Notes: a model not told the origin generated them from the letters alone. A stretch of DNA of 64,000 nt from Paenibacillus pabuli NBRC 13638 (GCF_001514495.1 NZ_BCNM01000013.1:176127-240126); one strand, 5' to 3'. Shown: positions 1 to 8,701, numbered from the stretch's first letter. Numbers and translations: made by a program.

Positions 1-949
1 CACGATTCGCCCAAGCCGTTTGGTTGGGGTCCACATGCTGCGGATTGTAGAACGGAAGTGAGACCATAGCCCGTACATCGGCATTGGCCGCATCCAGTAC
101 AACGATTGCTCCTTCTTTCATATCGGAGTTTTGCACAATGTGCTCGATTCCCTGTTGAATCTTTGCGTCAATTGTCGTCTGTGCACGCAAGGGATAGTGT
201 GTATTGGATGGTGCAATCACGCGGGGCTGGATCGTCGCAATAACCTCTCCTGAACCTGTAACCATACGTGATACCAGGGTAGGTCCTATACCCTTCAACA
301 AAGGTTCCAATGTTCTCTCCAGCCCAGCTGCTCCTGATTTCATGGCAAAAGGCTGCTTCACCTCATCCTTATGACCTGCCTGCGTATTCAGAGACCCCGG
401 CCGTTCAGCAAGATAACCTAACCATTGCATGCCGGTATCACCCTGTCCATAACGTGTCATCATGGGGTATATACTCGCTCCGTCTACCTGCAATTCACGC
501 AGCCTGGCAACCTGAGAATCGGTCAACGTGACGGGCTGGCGTGCACCCGCTGTCCAGAAATGGGGTGTATCTCCCTGGTTCCATTCCTCTTGTAACAATT
601 TCACATTTGTATGTAATAGTGCTGCCATTTTTTTAACTTCAGAATCCGCCCTTGTGGAGGGATATGAGTGACTCGATTGATTGGTATGTGGGAAAAAAAC
701 CAGCCCCCATTCCAGCTTGCCCGTTAAGGGCTGACCTTTGTAATCGGTAAATTGTCCCCGCCCAGTATCCAGTACAACCCCTCGTTCCCGCTGTAATACG
801 GACATTTCACGGACGGTACGTTGGAAGCCTGGCATCGTACGGTTAACCTGAACGATCTGAACCCAAGCCAAACGAATCATAAGCAAAGTAAATATACCTG
901 TCAGAAGAATACAAGCAATATAAAGCCGCCGTTTCAGTTGCAGATGCAT
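1..949 (-). CDS. Class B penicillin-binding protein (transpeptidase), C-terminus outside window
   Basis: The frame stays open to the left edge, so only about 316 N-terminal residues are visible. It starts at an ATG after an AAGGGTGAG-like ribosome site. The protein opens with a short basic stretch and one membrane segment (about residues 8-30). A dimerisation-type region follows with phrases typical of class B PBPs (RGVVLD near residue 55, then GLERTLEPLL, TTIDAKIQQ and AIVVLDAANADVRAMVS). The catalytic SxxK, SxN and KTG motifs would lie beyond the edge. Such proteins cross-link peptidoglycan outside the membrane. In B. subtilis the PBP gene pbpI (yrrR) lies just beyond trhP2-udk-greA, so this may be its positional counterpart; udk and greA are not seen here. 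SpoVD/PBP2-like is the alternative reading. Confidence 0.85.
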   Translation of the reverse strand, partial: MHLQLKRRLYIACILLTGIFTLLMIRLAWVQIVQVNRTMPGFQRTVREMSVLQRERGVVLDTGRGQFTDYKGQPLTGKLEWGLVFFPHTNQSSHSYPSTRADSEVKKMAALLHTNVKLLQEEWNQGDTPHFWTAGARQPVTLTDSQVARLRELQVDGASIYPMMTRYGQGDTGMQWLGYLAERPGSLNTQAGHKDEVKQPFAMKSGAAGLERTLEPLLKGIGPTLVSRMVTGSGEVIATIQPRVIAPSNTHYPLRAQTTIDAKIQQGIEHIVQNSDMKEGAIVVLDAANADVRAMVSLPFYNPQHVDPNQTAWANR

Positions 950-1015
950 AAGAACTCACCCTTCAACGTTTTGGCATAGTATTCTTCATTCAAGCTGGGA
1001 TTATCCGGTAATGAC

Positions 1016-1044
1016 AAGAAAACCTGTCCCATAAGGGGCAGGTT
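1016..1044 (-). terminator. Rho-independent terminator after the chemoreceptor gene
   Basis: On the minus strand a hairpin with arms AACCTGCCCC and GGGACAGGTT around a TTAT loop runs into TTCTT. It sits between the stop of the chemoreceptor and the start of the PBP gene, so the PBP probably has its own promoter. Confidence 0.7.
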
Positions 1045-1069
1045 TCTCAATGGATCAGATTTGTGTGGT

Positions 1070-3310
1070 TTAGACCGTAAAGCGAGACAACGTATCTTTC
1101 AATTCCGTTGACACATTCTCCAGTTTTGCAGACAAGTTTACCAGTTGATTACTGATATTTTGCTGCTCACTGCTCAAAGAAGCAACTTCCTGGGATGTTG
1201 CTGAAGATTCTTCAGCTACTGCACTGACATTGCTCATCGCTTCGGACAACGTTCCTTGAGATTTATTCAAATCTTCGATTGAACCTGTGACCATGCTCAG
1301 GCTTTCTACAAATGCACCCATTTGCTGTTGTACTGAAGCGAATATGACGTTGGTATCTTTCACCGCATCCATCTGTTCTTTGAACAACGGATACGCTGCA
1401 GACAATTGATCAACCGTCTCATTCATCTCGGTCATGATCTTGTCCGTAATATCTCCGACCATATCAATGGATTGTCTGGATTGTTCAGCCAGCTGACGAA
1501 CCTCATTCGCCACCACCATAAATCCACGGCCTGCTGCACCGGCACGAGCTGCTTCAATCGTTGCATTCAATGACAAAATGTTGGTCTGTTTTGTAATATT
1601 CTGCATGACATCAAGCACTTTCAGAACGGATGACGTACTCTCTTTCAGTGAATCAACTTTATTGACGAGGGCACCGATCATCTCTTCTGTCTTCTGCGTT
1701 TTGGTCATCAACTGATTCAGATGATGTGTTCCAGTCTGACTGGATTTCTCGACATGACGGGCTGAATCGCCCATCTGTTCGTTGGCAGTGACGACACTCT
1801 CCATCTGACGGGAGATATTGTCGGTCAATTCATTTCCACGTTCAGCCTCGGTTGCCAGACTGCTTGCACCGCCGGCAATTTCTTCTGTAGCCACGGCAAT
1901 CTCGGAAGCAGAGACAGCTGTTTTCTTGGAAGCACTGCTAAGTTCAGAAGCAGTATCAAGTACTTCTTGCGCAGAACGGTTGGTTTGCTCAACCAGCTTC
2001 GTAATCTGTTCCATCATGAGATTGAATGCAGCTGATAATTGACCAATCTCGTCCTTGGATGTATAAGCTGTGCGCACTTTAAGATTTCCTTTAGCACCTT
2101 CCTGCATCAGATCTTTCAGGCTACCCAATGGACGTGCAATCATGCGTACCATCCAAATACCGATCAGTACTGCAATAGCGGCATCCACGAGTGCCATCCA
2201 CAATGTCAGGGTCAGAATGCCTTTGGCATCTTTCACCAACATGGAAGTTGGAATCATTCCGATCAATTTCCATTCGGACGTATCCATAGTGCTGTATACT
2301 ACCAGCATATCCGTTGAATCTCCATCCACAGTGTATTCTGTATTGGCACTGCCGGATTTTTCTGTTAACTCTTTGATAAATGCCAAGTCTGTGTCTTTTC
2401 CTGTATTATCAGCAATCGTTGATGCTACAACTTTATTGTCCGGAGCGATCAGTTGAAGTACTGATCCTTCTCCCAAATCAAGAGATTTCAATTGCTGCTC
2501 CAGAACTTCCAGCTTCAGTTCAATGATTAATACATAAGACTGGGTTGTCCCTTGCAAGTTTTTCATCGAACGGGCGATGCGGAACGTTGGTGTGCCACCA
2601 TCTTCTTTGGCTTCAGTTGGAAGCCAGCGATATCCGCCTGATTGAATTAGCTCATCATACCAGGCCTCCTTACGAATATCGCCCATAGATGAACTGCTGC
2701 TTCCTGTACCCATAGTAGATCTTGTTTCGTCCGTGGGCACAAGATAAATCGCTTCCATAGATTTATTCGTAAATGCAATGTTAGACAATTGCTTATTGAT
2801 CGAACTTGAATTGATAAACGTATCATAGGCCGATAAATTTGTATCAGACATCTTTTGCAGCAAAGACTGCATCTCTGGATCAAAGAAAATTTGTGTTGAT
2901 GTATCTACAAACCGCTCCAGGATAATGTCCATTTTTTGCTTCGTTTGTTCAATCGTTTCCTGATTCGCTCGGGAAGCATTTTTCTCAATCGTACTTTTCG
3001 CTTTAGAATAGGATAATAGGCCTAAACTAACGACAAAAATCATAATGCCCGCAAAAAAGATCAAAAACAGTTTAACGCCTACCGATTTAATCGGGTTAGC
3101 CTTCTTAATTTGCTCTAACGTTGTTCCCCCGACATTCTTCCAGTTTCGATTTTTCCAATCGTTTTTGGTCTTGTTCCACCCCAACTTCAGCTTCCCTGAG
3201 TCCAATTTAAAGGACTTTCTGCCTGGAGTATCCCCTGTCTTACGTTTCTCTACTTTTTCTTTCTTTACTTTTTGAACCTTCTCGGGCTGTACCTTCTCAG
3301 GTTTTATCAT
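1070..3310 (-). CDS. Methyl-accepting chemotaxis protein with double-Cache sensor
   Basis: A transmembrane chemoreceptor that relays ligand binding to CheA/CheW. In order it has a long lysine-rich cytoplasmic head (about 75 residues), a membrane segment (LFLIFFAGIMIFVV), a large extracytoplasmic dCache-type region (about residues 105-365), a second membrane segment (MALVDAAIAVLIGIWMV), a HAMP domain beginning RMIARPLGSLKDLM, and a long helical signalling domain. The hairpin tip reads ATIEAARAGAAGRGFMVVA, the core motif of the family. I chose the ATG at 3310, which has GGGGAAG upstream. An in-frame ATG at 3352 would add 14 residues, but its AGGTGA abuts the start with no usable spacing. The gene is monocistronic, with a terminator downstream. 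Confidence 0.93.
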   Translation of the reverse strand: MIKPEKVQPEKVQKVKKEKVEKRKTGDTPGRKSFKLDSGKLKLGWNKTKNDWKNRNWKNVGGTTLEQIKKANPIKSVGVKLFLIFFAGIMIFVVSLGLLSYSKAKSTIEKNASRANQETIEQTKQKMDIILERFVDTSTQIFFDPEMQSLLQKMSDTNLSAYDTFINSSSINKQLSNIAFTNKSMEAIYLVPTDETRSTMGTGSSSSSMGDIRKEAWYDELIQSGGYRWLPTEAKEDGGTPTFRIARSMKNLQGTTQSYVLIIELKLEVLEQQLKSLDLGEGSVLQLIAPDNKVVASTIADNTGKDTDLAFIKELTEKSGSANTEYTVDGDSTDMLVVYSTMDTSEWKLIGMIPTSMLVKDAKGILTLTLWMALVDAAIAVLIGIWMVRMIARPLGSLKDLMQEGAKGNLKVRTAYTSKDEIGQLSAAFNLMMEQITKLVEQTNRSAQEVLDTASELSSASKKTAVSASEIAVATEEIAGGASSLATEAERGNELTDNISRQMESVVTANEQMGDSARHVEKSSQTGTHHLNQLMTKTQKTEEMIGALVNKVDSLKESTSSVLKVLDVMQNITKQTNILSLNATIEAARAGAAGRGFMVVANEVRQLAEQSRQSIDMVGDITDKIMTEMNETVDQLSAAYPLFKEQMDAVKDTNVIFASVQQQMGAFVESLSMVTGSIEDLNKSQGTLSEAMSNVSAVAEESSATSQEVASLSSEQQNISNQLVNLSAKLENVSTELKDTLSRFTV

Positions 3311-3586
3311 TTCTTCCCCACTGTCTTTCTGCTTCTTTTGAACCAATCCCATTCACCTGCCAGTAATTTACTTGTTGGATTTTCTTTCTCTCCCCTATAA
3401 ATATGTAGTATTCGACAGCTTTCTCCTTTCCCCTCTCAACTTTCCAAAATTTATTACAACTTTTTTCCTATTTTTCTATAAAAAAAAGACCCCCATATAC
3501 CGATATACGGAGATCAAAATTCGATACTTTATAACATTATTTTGTTTATTCTTAACACTATTTTGTTGAAAACTAGGTATTAAAGC

Positions 3587-4915
3587 CTACTTCTTTTTTC
3601 TCATCATATCGAAATAGGAAACCGGTTGATCCACCTTCATTTTGATACGCTGTAGCGGGTGACGGGCTGCATCGAGTACGTTGCCTTCTTCATCCTGCAA
3701 TTCCCCAACCACCTGTTTGAAAAAGTGGCCTCCGGGACCGAAAAATTCGATCTCCTGTCCTGGTTTGAAATGATTGCGTTGCTGAATGGTTGCCATTCCT
3801 GTAACTGCATCATAGTCCATAACCAATCCGGCAAAGTCGTAAGGTACCGCTTTTTCCTCCGGTTCATAGATATGATCCTCATGATCCGGTGTATCATAGA
3901 AAAATCCGGTATTTAGTGGGCGATTCGCTGCCTTGTTCATTTCCTCTACCCACTCAGGCTTCAATTCATAGTTCTCCGGATCAGCCATATAAGAATCAAT
4001 CGCCTGACGATACACATTAACCACGGTAGCCACATAGTGGATCGACTTCATGCGTCCTTCGATTTTAAAACTGTCCACCCCCACATCAATTAGCTCCGGG
4101 ATATGACCAATCATGCACAGATCCTTGGAACCCATCGAAAAGGAATTGTCCTGCTCCTCGAACAGAGGCAGCTGATTCTCTCCCAATTTGAATGGTGCAG
4201 GTGCCTGCATTTGCATTCCTTCTTCGCTGACCCAGACGTTATCTTCCCGGGCATCTTCAAACAGATCATACTTCCAGCGGCAGGATTGGCAGCACCCTCC
4301 CCGGTTGGAATCACGGTCGGTAAAGTGGTTGGACAACACACAGCGTCCCGAAAATGACGAACACATGGCTCCATGAATAAAAGCTTCGATCTCGATGTCC
4401 ACGTTAGCCTTGATCTCTTCAATCTCTTCAAAGCTTGTCTCCCGTCCGAGAACCACCCGCGGAAGACCTTCATCCTTCCAGAACTTCACAGCTTGCCAGT
4501 TCAGGGTCGATTGTTGCGTACTCAAATGCACTTCCAAACCCGGGACAGCGCGCTGAGCCACTTCTATAATTGCCGGATCGGCTACGATAATAGCTGCGAT
4601 TCCTGCATCATACAAGCTCTGGAGATAGGCTTGAATCCCCTCGATATCTTCATTATGAGCATAGATATTGGTTGCCACAAATACCTTGGCACCATACTTT
4701 TTGGCAAATTCCACACCTTCACGCATTTCTTCAAAGCTAAAGTTATCCGCATTGGAACGTAGTCCATATGCCTGTCCACCGATATACACTGCATCTGCAC
4801 CATAATGGATTGCAAATTTAAGTTTTTCCAGATTGCCTGCCGGAGCAAGTAACTCCGGTTTGTCCAGACGGTTACGTTTACCCGAGAACTTCCGCTGTAC
4901 CGCCACTGTTTCCAT
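3587..4915 (-). CDS. trhP2: U32 family tRNA 5-hydroxyuridine synthesis protein TrhP2 (YrrO-like)
   Basis: A peptidase-U32 family protein of 442 residues. The B. subtilis homologues YrrN/YrrO (TrhP1/TrhP2) and E. coli TrhP (YegQ) are known to hydroxylate wobble U34 of tRNAs using prephenate as hydroxyl source. Near the N-terminus it carries KPELLAPAGNLEKLKFA. It also has the family cysteine cluster (GAMCSSFSGRC, then GGCCQSCRW) that is thought to bind an Fe-S cluster. The C-terminal region (about 340-440) is the extra domain of long U32 proteins. Start: the ATG at 4915 has GAGGTG six bases upstream; a GTG three codons earlier has no spacing. It lies 17 bp after trhP1 and ends the mltG-trhP1-trhP2 run. 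Confidence 0.9.
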   Translation of the reverse strand: METVAVQRKFSGKRNRLDKPELLAPAGNLEKLKFAIHYGADAVYIGGQAYGLRSNADNFSFEEMREGVEFAKKYGAKVFVATNIYAHNEDIEGIQAYLQSLYDAGIAAIIVADPAIIEVAQRAVPGLEVHLSTQQSTLNWQAVKFWKDEGLPRVVLGRETSFEEIEEIKANVDIEIEAFIHGAMCSSFSGRCVLSNHFTDRDSNRGGCCQSCRWKYDLFEDAREDNVWVSEEGMQMQAPAPFKLGENQLPLFEEQDNSFSMGSKDLCMIGHIPELIDVGVDSFKIEGRMKSIHYVATVVNVYRQAIDSYMADPENYELKPEWVEEMNKAANRPLNTGFFYDTPDHEDHIYEPEEKAVPYDFAGLVMDYDAVTGMATIQQRNHFKPGQEIEFFGPGGHFFKQVVGELQDEEGNVLDAARHPLQRIKMKVDQPVSYFDMMRKKK

Positions 4916-4932
4916 GTCGTTCACCTCGTTTA

Positions 4933-5862
4933 TTAATACACCTGTTCTTTATAGAAAAATCCAAATGACAACTCCCGTTCAGGGTCCTGCAATTGGCGAA
5001 CCTCATCCAGCCATTCTTCACAAAATGCATAAGCATCGGCATCAGCTGCATAACTGTCCAGAGATGTACGGTATGCACGTACAACAGCTTCGTTATACGC
5101 AAGCGGTTTTAATATGCCTTCAATTTTGAAGCTGTGTACCCCGGCCTCCATCAACAGATGAAGATCCTCGAGAATACAGATATCCTCCGAACTCATGATA
5201 TGAGTTCCGTTCACATCTTCATAGATCGGAAACTTCTCATCCCGGCGTTCAGCCTCAATCAGAAATAAACCACGCTCTTTACCCAAGTTTCCTTCTACCG
5301 GACGCCCCTGATGGGCCATATAACTTTGTACCAAACTCCGTTTGGAATGATAAATGTTCGTCATCCCATGCACCTGCACCTGAGCTTCCACCTTTAGAAA
5401 TGGAACCATCTCTGTCAGCTCGTCCATATTCAGCTCCCGAGCAAGCACAACACGACTCGCGCCTTTGGTTCCCCAGTAGTTGGCTGTTGCATAGTTGGTT
5501 GATGTCATCTCAGCGTTCCAGTGCAGCTGAATATGCGGAGCATACTCCTTAATAGCGGCGAGCACTGATGGGTCGTTGAACTCCACCCCATGAACACCGA
5601 TTTTACCCAGTGCCTGAACATATTCCGGCAACTCTTTTAGCAGCTCGTTGGACATCAGATTGTTCATGGATACATAGACGCGAGCCTGATGCTTGGCTGC
5701 TATGGCAACCACCTCGGCTGTCTCTTCCATACTGAAGCTACCAGGAAGACGCATGCCGAAGCGATCATCCCCAATTAACAAAGCGTCTGCTCCTGCCTGC
5801 AGCAGCGCTTCCGCTTCTTTCACATTTGCCGCCGTAACGAGCAGTTCATGTTTCGTACTCAT
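4933..5862 (-). CDS. trhP1: U32 family tRNA 5-hydroxyuridine synthesis protein TrhP1 (YrrN-like)
   Basis: A shorter U32 protein of 309 residues, the length of B. subtilis YrrN, directly upstream of trhP2. It keeps the fold motifs (LLQAGADALLIGDDRFGMR, VHGMTNIYHSKRSL, HSFKIEGILKPLAYN) but the cysteine cluster of TrhP2 is absent: the matching segment reads HGMTNIYHSKRSLV. Known biology has YrrN and YrrO working together in 5-hydroxyuridine formation at tRNA U34; a partner rather than catalytic role is my inference. The ATG at 5862 follows GGAGGGG with six bases between. It starts 15 bp after mltG ends, so the three genes are probably one transcript. Confidence 0.88.
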   Translation of the reverse strand: MSTKHELLVTAANVKEAEALLQAGADALLIGDDRFGMRLPGSFSMEETAEVVAIAAKHQARVYVSMNNLMSNELLKELPEYVQALGKIGVHGVEFNDPSVLAAIKEYAPHIQLHWNAEMTSTNYATANYWGTKGASRVVLARELNMDELTEMVPFLKVEAQVQVHGMTNIYHSKRSLVQSYMAHQGRPVEGNLGKERGLFLIEAERRDEKFPIYEDVNGTHIMSSEDICILEDLHLLMEAGVHSFKIEGILKPLAYNEAVVRAYRTSLDSYAADADAYAFCEEWLDEVRQLQDPERELSFGFFYKEQVY

Positions 5863-5877
5863 ATACATCCCCTCCGC

Positions 5878-6918
5878 TTATTGCGCAGCCTTACTTTTGG
5901 CTATATTTTGCTGATGTTCCTTATACGTTTTGGCAAACAGATGTCCGAATGTACCATCTTTTTTGGTCACATAGAACAGATAATCTGAAGCTTCAGGTTC
6001 CAGTGCAGCCTCAATGGATGCCAGACTTGGACTTGCAATCGGCCCCGGTGGCAGGCCTTTGTTCAGATACGTATTATAGGGACTTTGCACCTTCAGGTCC
6101 TTGAACAGCAATCTGGCCTTGGGCTTATCCAACAAGTACTGGACTGTCGCATCAATCTCCAGTTTCATGTCCTGGTTGATCCGATTATAGATCACGCCAG
6201 CAACCAGCGCGCGTTCCTGATCCACCACAACTTCTCTCTCCACAAGCGATGCAATGGTTAACACTTCGTGCAAAGACAGATTTCTCTCCTTGAGTTTGGC
6301 CGCCAGATCAGGAATAGAATCAACCTTCGTCTGGAATTCCTCAAGCATTCGCTGCATGACCTCTTGAGTCGAACTTCCCTCTTTCAATTCATACGTCTCA
6401 GGGAACAGGTATCCTTCCAGCACATATCGCAGTTCTTCATCCACCGGAATGTCCTTCATCATGTCGATATCAAAAGCAGTTGGATCATTCGCAAGCTTAA
6501 TAAATTCATCCCGATTCACAATTCCGTCAGCAGACAGTTTGTCCGCCATTTGCAGTACCGTGTATCCCTCAGGGATGGTAAACTTCACCATCGATTCCGG
6601 CACAACTTCACCGTTATTCAACTTATTAATCAGCTCATCGTATGTCACGCCTGGATTCAAGGAATATGTACCTGCCATAAAATTTGATCCTTGTTTCTTC
6701 CATTTCAGATATCCCTTAAACGCTAACCCACTTCGAATCAACCCTTCTTGCTCCAGCTGGTCCGCAATTTTGGAAGTGCCTGATCCGCTCTTGATCTCGA
6801 ACACAACCGGTTCGGTGGATGCTTGTACCGGACGCATCATGCTCCAGACATATACCCCTGCTCCTCCGGCAGCAATCACAATGACTAGCAGAAGGACTAC
6901 AATCGCTTTCCCTTTCAA
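5878..6918 (-). CDS. mltG: Endolytic transglycosylase MltG (YrrL)
   Basis: A membrane-anchored lytic transglycosylase that cuts nascent glycan strands and helps set their length. One N-terminal membrane segment (AIVVLLLVIVIAAGGAGVYVW) is followed by a LysM-like part (SGSGTSKIADQLEQEGLIRS) and the YceG catalytic domain. Motifs seen are EGYLFPETYEL, SLVEREVV with the likely catalytic glutamate, and SPYNTYLNKGLPPGPI. An AAAGGAG site precedes both a GTG (6927, only two bases away) and a TTG (6918, eleven bases away); I prefer the TTG. A TTG at 6942 lies directly after a terminator T-run and is unlikely. It is followed by trhP1 after 15 bp; the trmR (yrrM) gene found between them in B. subtilis is missing. 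Confidence 0.9.
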   Translation of the reverse strand: MKGKAIVVLLLVIVIAAGGAGVYVWSMMRPVQASTEPVVFEIKSGSGTSKIADQLEQEGLIRSGLAFKGYLKWKKQGSNFMAGTYSLNPGVTYDELINKLNNGEVVPESMVKFTIPEGYTVLQMADKLSADGIVNRDEFIKLANDPTAFDIDMMKDIPVDEELRYVLEGYLFPETYELKEGSSTQEVMQRMLEEFQTKVDSIPDLAAKLKERNLSLHEVLTIASLVEREVVVDQERALVAGVIYNRINQDMKLEIDATVQYLLDKPKARLLFKDLKVQSPYNTYLNKGLPPGPIASPSLASIEAALEPEASDYLFYVTKKDGTFGHLFAKTYKEHQQNIAKSKAAQ

Positions 6919-6944
6919 AAAAGACACAACTCCTTTACACAACC

Positions 6945-6967
6945 AAAAAGAGCGGACTTCTCCGCCC
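6945..6967 (-). terminator. Terminator between the DUF1292 pair and mltG
   Basis: On the minus strand GGGCGGA-GAAG-TCCGCTC forms a seven-pair stem (one G-T pair) followed by TTTTT. It lies 27 bp after the second DUF1292 stop, so transcription from ireB-ruvX-yrzB probably ends or is attenuated here before mltG. Confidence 0.7.
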
Positions 6968-6993
6968 TTCCGGTTTCTTCAATTTGAAGCTGA

Positions 6994-7308
6994 TCAATCT
7001 TCGTCAATGGGTAGTGTACACTCGTCATACAATTCCGAAATGTTCTCCCACTCATCATCATCGTCAATCGTAACTAATTCCGGCATGATCTGGCCTTCAC
7101 TTCCCGGCAAAACCCGCAGAAGTTCAACTTCGTCATACGGACGGAGTGAACTGCGGAGCACCGCATACTGCTGACCTTTCACTTCAAACTCGGCCAGTAA
7201 GTCATACGGATGTGATTTACCGTTCTCTTCTTCCAGCTCAACATGAGCACCAAAAGCCAGACGCAGCGAATCTGTCCATTTCAAGTCTTCGCGGCTATAT
7301 TCTGTCAT
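6994..7308 (-). CDS. DUF1292-like acidic protein, second copy
   Basis: A 104-residue acidic protein of unknown function. The segment DLLAEFEVKGQQYAVLRSS and the acidic tail (IDDDDEWENISELYDE) resemble the DUF1292 protein encoded immediately upstream, so I read it as a diverged tandem paralogue. The start ATG at 7308 is one base after the upstream stop, and GAGGAAG within the end of that gene serves as ribosome site, so the two are translationally coupled. A longer in-frame version from 7476 is only read-through of the other frame. A terminator follows the stop. Confidence 0.8.
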   Translation of the reverse strand: MTEYSREDLKWTDSLRLAFGAHVELEEENGKSHPYDLLAEFEVKGQQYAVLRSSLRPYDEVELLRVLPGSEGQIMPELVTIDDDDEWENISELYDECTLPIDED

Positions 7309-7309
7309 T

Positions 7310-7609
7310 TTAGTTCGCTTCCTCTTCATCTTCTGCAAGAAATGTATTAAACGTCTCCTCGACGATATCCCATTCGGCATCATCTTGGATGACGAAAAGT
7401 TTAATGTCATCGCCCTCTTCTTCATAACGGAATGCATAGACATCCGTCTCTCCATCTTCGGGTTCAACTGGAGCAACCATCATGTACTTGGCCTCCGAAC
7501 CGTCCACTTCGAATTTCATGATGACTTCAAATTCCTCTTCATTACCCTCGTCATCCGCAATGTAAATAATCTCCGATTCTTCTTCCATACCCAGTTGATC
7601 TTCAGTCAT
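7310..7609 (-). CDS. yrzB: DUF1292 protein, YrzB homologue
   Basis: A 99-residue, very acidic protein with the DUF1292 pattern (IIYIADDEGNEEEFEVIMKFE, KYMMVAP, VYAFRYEEE, IKLFVIQDDAEWDIVEETFNTF). Function unknown in the family. It lies 12 bp after ruvX in the conserved order ireB-ruvX-yrzB known from B. subtilis. The start ATG follows a GGGGG site seven bases upstream. The C-terminus doubles as the ribosome-binding region of the next gene. Confidence 0.87.
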   Translation of the reverse strand: MTEDQLGMEEESEIIYIADDEGNEEEFEVIMKFEVDGSEAKYMMVAPVEPEDGETDVYAFRYEEEGDDIKLFVIQDDAEWDIVEETFNTFLAEDEEEAN

Positions 7610-7621
7610 TGTTGATCCCCC

Positions 7622-8038
7622 TCACCTTTTACTATTGGCATCCAAATAATTTTGCAAAATCAAGCTTGCGGCCATTTTGTCCACAACCTGCTTGCGTTTT
7701 TTGCGACTGACATCCGCTTCGAGCAGTGTTCGTTCAGCTGCAATGGTTGTCAGTCGTTCATCCCAAAGGTGAACAGGTAAATTCAGTTCGCCCCGCAGGC
7801 GTTCGGCAAAAGCGATGCAGATTTCACCACGCGGTCCTACGGTGCCGTTCATGTTTTTGGGAAGTCCGACCACAATCTCGCTGATCTCATGCTCACGCAC
7901 AAGCTCCGCGATCCGAGCGAACTCACCTTCATCCCGGCGGCGTTCAAGTACTTCCAATCCCTGGGCAGTCCAACCGAAGGCGTCACTAGCGGCAACTCCG
8001 ATTCTTCGGTCCCCATAGTCCAAACCTAATATTTTCAT
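7622..8038 (-). CDS. ruvX: RuvX/YqgF family RNase H-fold nuclease (YrrK)
   Basis: A 138-residue member of the YqgF family, with an RNase H-like fold related to RuvC. It has been called a putative Holliday junction resolvase and, in E. coli, is linked to pre-16S rRNA 5' processing. Visible motifs: MKILGLDYGDRRIGVA with the first catalytic aspartate, IVVGLPKNMNGT, WDERLTT with the acidic pair, and DKMAASLILQ near the end. The ATG at 8038 has GGGAG seven bases upstream and gives the normal family start; an upstream in-frame codon would add 18 atypical residues. Confidence 0.9.
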   Translation of the reverse strand: MKILGLDYGDRRIGVAASDAFGWTAQGLEVLERRRDEGEFARIAELVREHEISEIVVGLPKNMNGTVGPRGEICIAFAERLRGELNLPVHLWDERLTTIAAERTLLEADVSRKKRKQVVDKMAASLILQNYLDANSKR

Positions 8039-8163
8039 CCATGCTCTCCCATCCTCAAGCCTGCTCAGGTCGATTAATATTCGCCTTCTCAAGCTTCAGG
8101 CTGTCTTCTGTCGGTTCATTTCCCGCTGCCTGCATGGCTGCATCACAGCGGAAGCGATGTACA

Positions 8164-8424
8164 TTACCGGTGATTGGCCAGATAAGAACGAACAAGCTCT
8201 TCAATCAGCTCATCGCGCTCTTTTTTACGGACCAGACTGCGTGCATTGTTGTGACGAGGGATATATGCGGGGTCTCCAGAAATCAGATACCCGACAATCT
8301 GGTTAATAGGATTATACTCCTTATCCACCAGTGCATCATATACCGTAAGAAGAATCTCTTTGGATGATGCTTCCTGCTCGTCGGCTTTCACATTAAATTT
8401 AACCGTCTTATCCATGGAGTCCAT
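8164..8424 (-). CDS. ireB: IreB family regulatory phosphoprotein (YrzL)
   Basis: An 86-residue IreB (formerly DUF965) protein. In Enterococcus faecalis IreB is a substrate of the IreK Ser/Thr kinase and affects cephalosporin resistance; in Bacilli its role is less clear. The body is highly conserved: ILLTVYDALVDKEYNPINQ, IVGYLISGDPAYIPRH, KERDELIEELVRSYL. The ATG at 8424 has GAGGTG six bases upstream; a second ATG three codons later is possible. It heads the ireB-ruvX-yrzB group, 125 bp before ruvX. Confidence 0.92.
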   Translation of the reverse strand: MDSMDKTVKFNVKADEQEASSKEILLTVYDALVDKEYNPINQIVGYLISGDPAYIPRHNNARSLVRKKERDELIEELVRSYLANHR

Positions 8425-8484
8425 TGATGGCACCTCGCTCCTGCATGAACATGGGGACCATGTCCTGCCGAATTGATTTCTGCT

Positions 8485-8513
8485 TATATAATAACATATT
8501 CTGACTGCCACAA
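8485..8513 (-). promoter_or_regulatory. Predicted sigma-A promoter for ireB-ruvX-yrzB
   Basis: On the minus strand TTGTGG and TATATA are separated by 17 bp, about 60 bp upstream of the ireB start and after the alaS terminator. The -35 matches only its TTG half. Confidence 0.45.
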
Positions 8514-8603
8514 GTAAACAAAGGATAAGCCAATTGTGTTTTTTGCTTGTCCTTTACTGGCTTCCGCTTGCTGCATCATTCGATTCCACTCGCTCTTGGG
8601 TAC

Positions 8604-8637
8604 AAAAATTGGACGGGAAGAAGCATCCCGATCCAAT
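8604..8637 (-). terminator. Terminator downstream of alaS
   Basis: On the minus strand the arms TTGGATCGGGA and TCCCGTCCAA form a stem with one unpaired base, followed by TTTTT, 65 bp after the alaS stop. The rest of 8425-8701 holds the ireB promoter and nothing else I can support. Confidence 0.65.
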
Positions 8638-8701
8638 CTCCGTATAAACGAATAGAACCTTTTCGAACTACATTTTGGCTTTTAACCGCAACTCGTTCGA
8701 T

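Noticed and set aside
3479..3506. Sigma-D-like element TAAA-16-ACCGATAT near the chemoreceptor
   Set aside because: It is on the plus strand, pointing away from the receptor gene, with no gene downstream; the minus strand has no good match.
8055..8135. 26-codon frame (starts MQAAGNEPTEDS) between ireB and ruvX
   Set aside because: Hydrophilic and open, but no Shine-Dalgarno sequence and very short; cannot be told from chance.
8484..8681. Minus-strand open stretch with protein-like wording between alaS and ireB
   Set aside because: No start codon with a ribosome site. It spans the alaS terminator and the ireB promoter.
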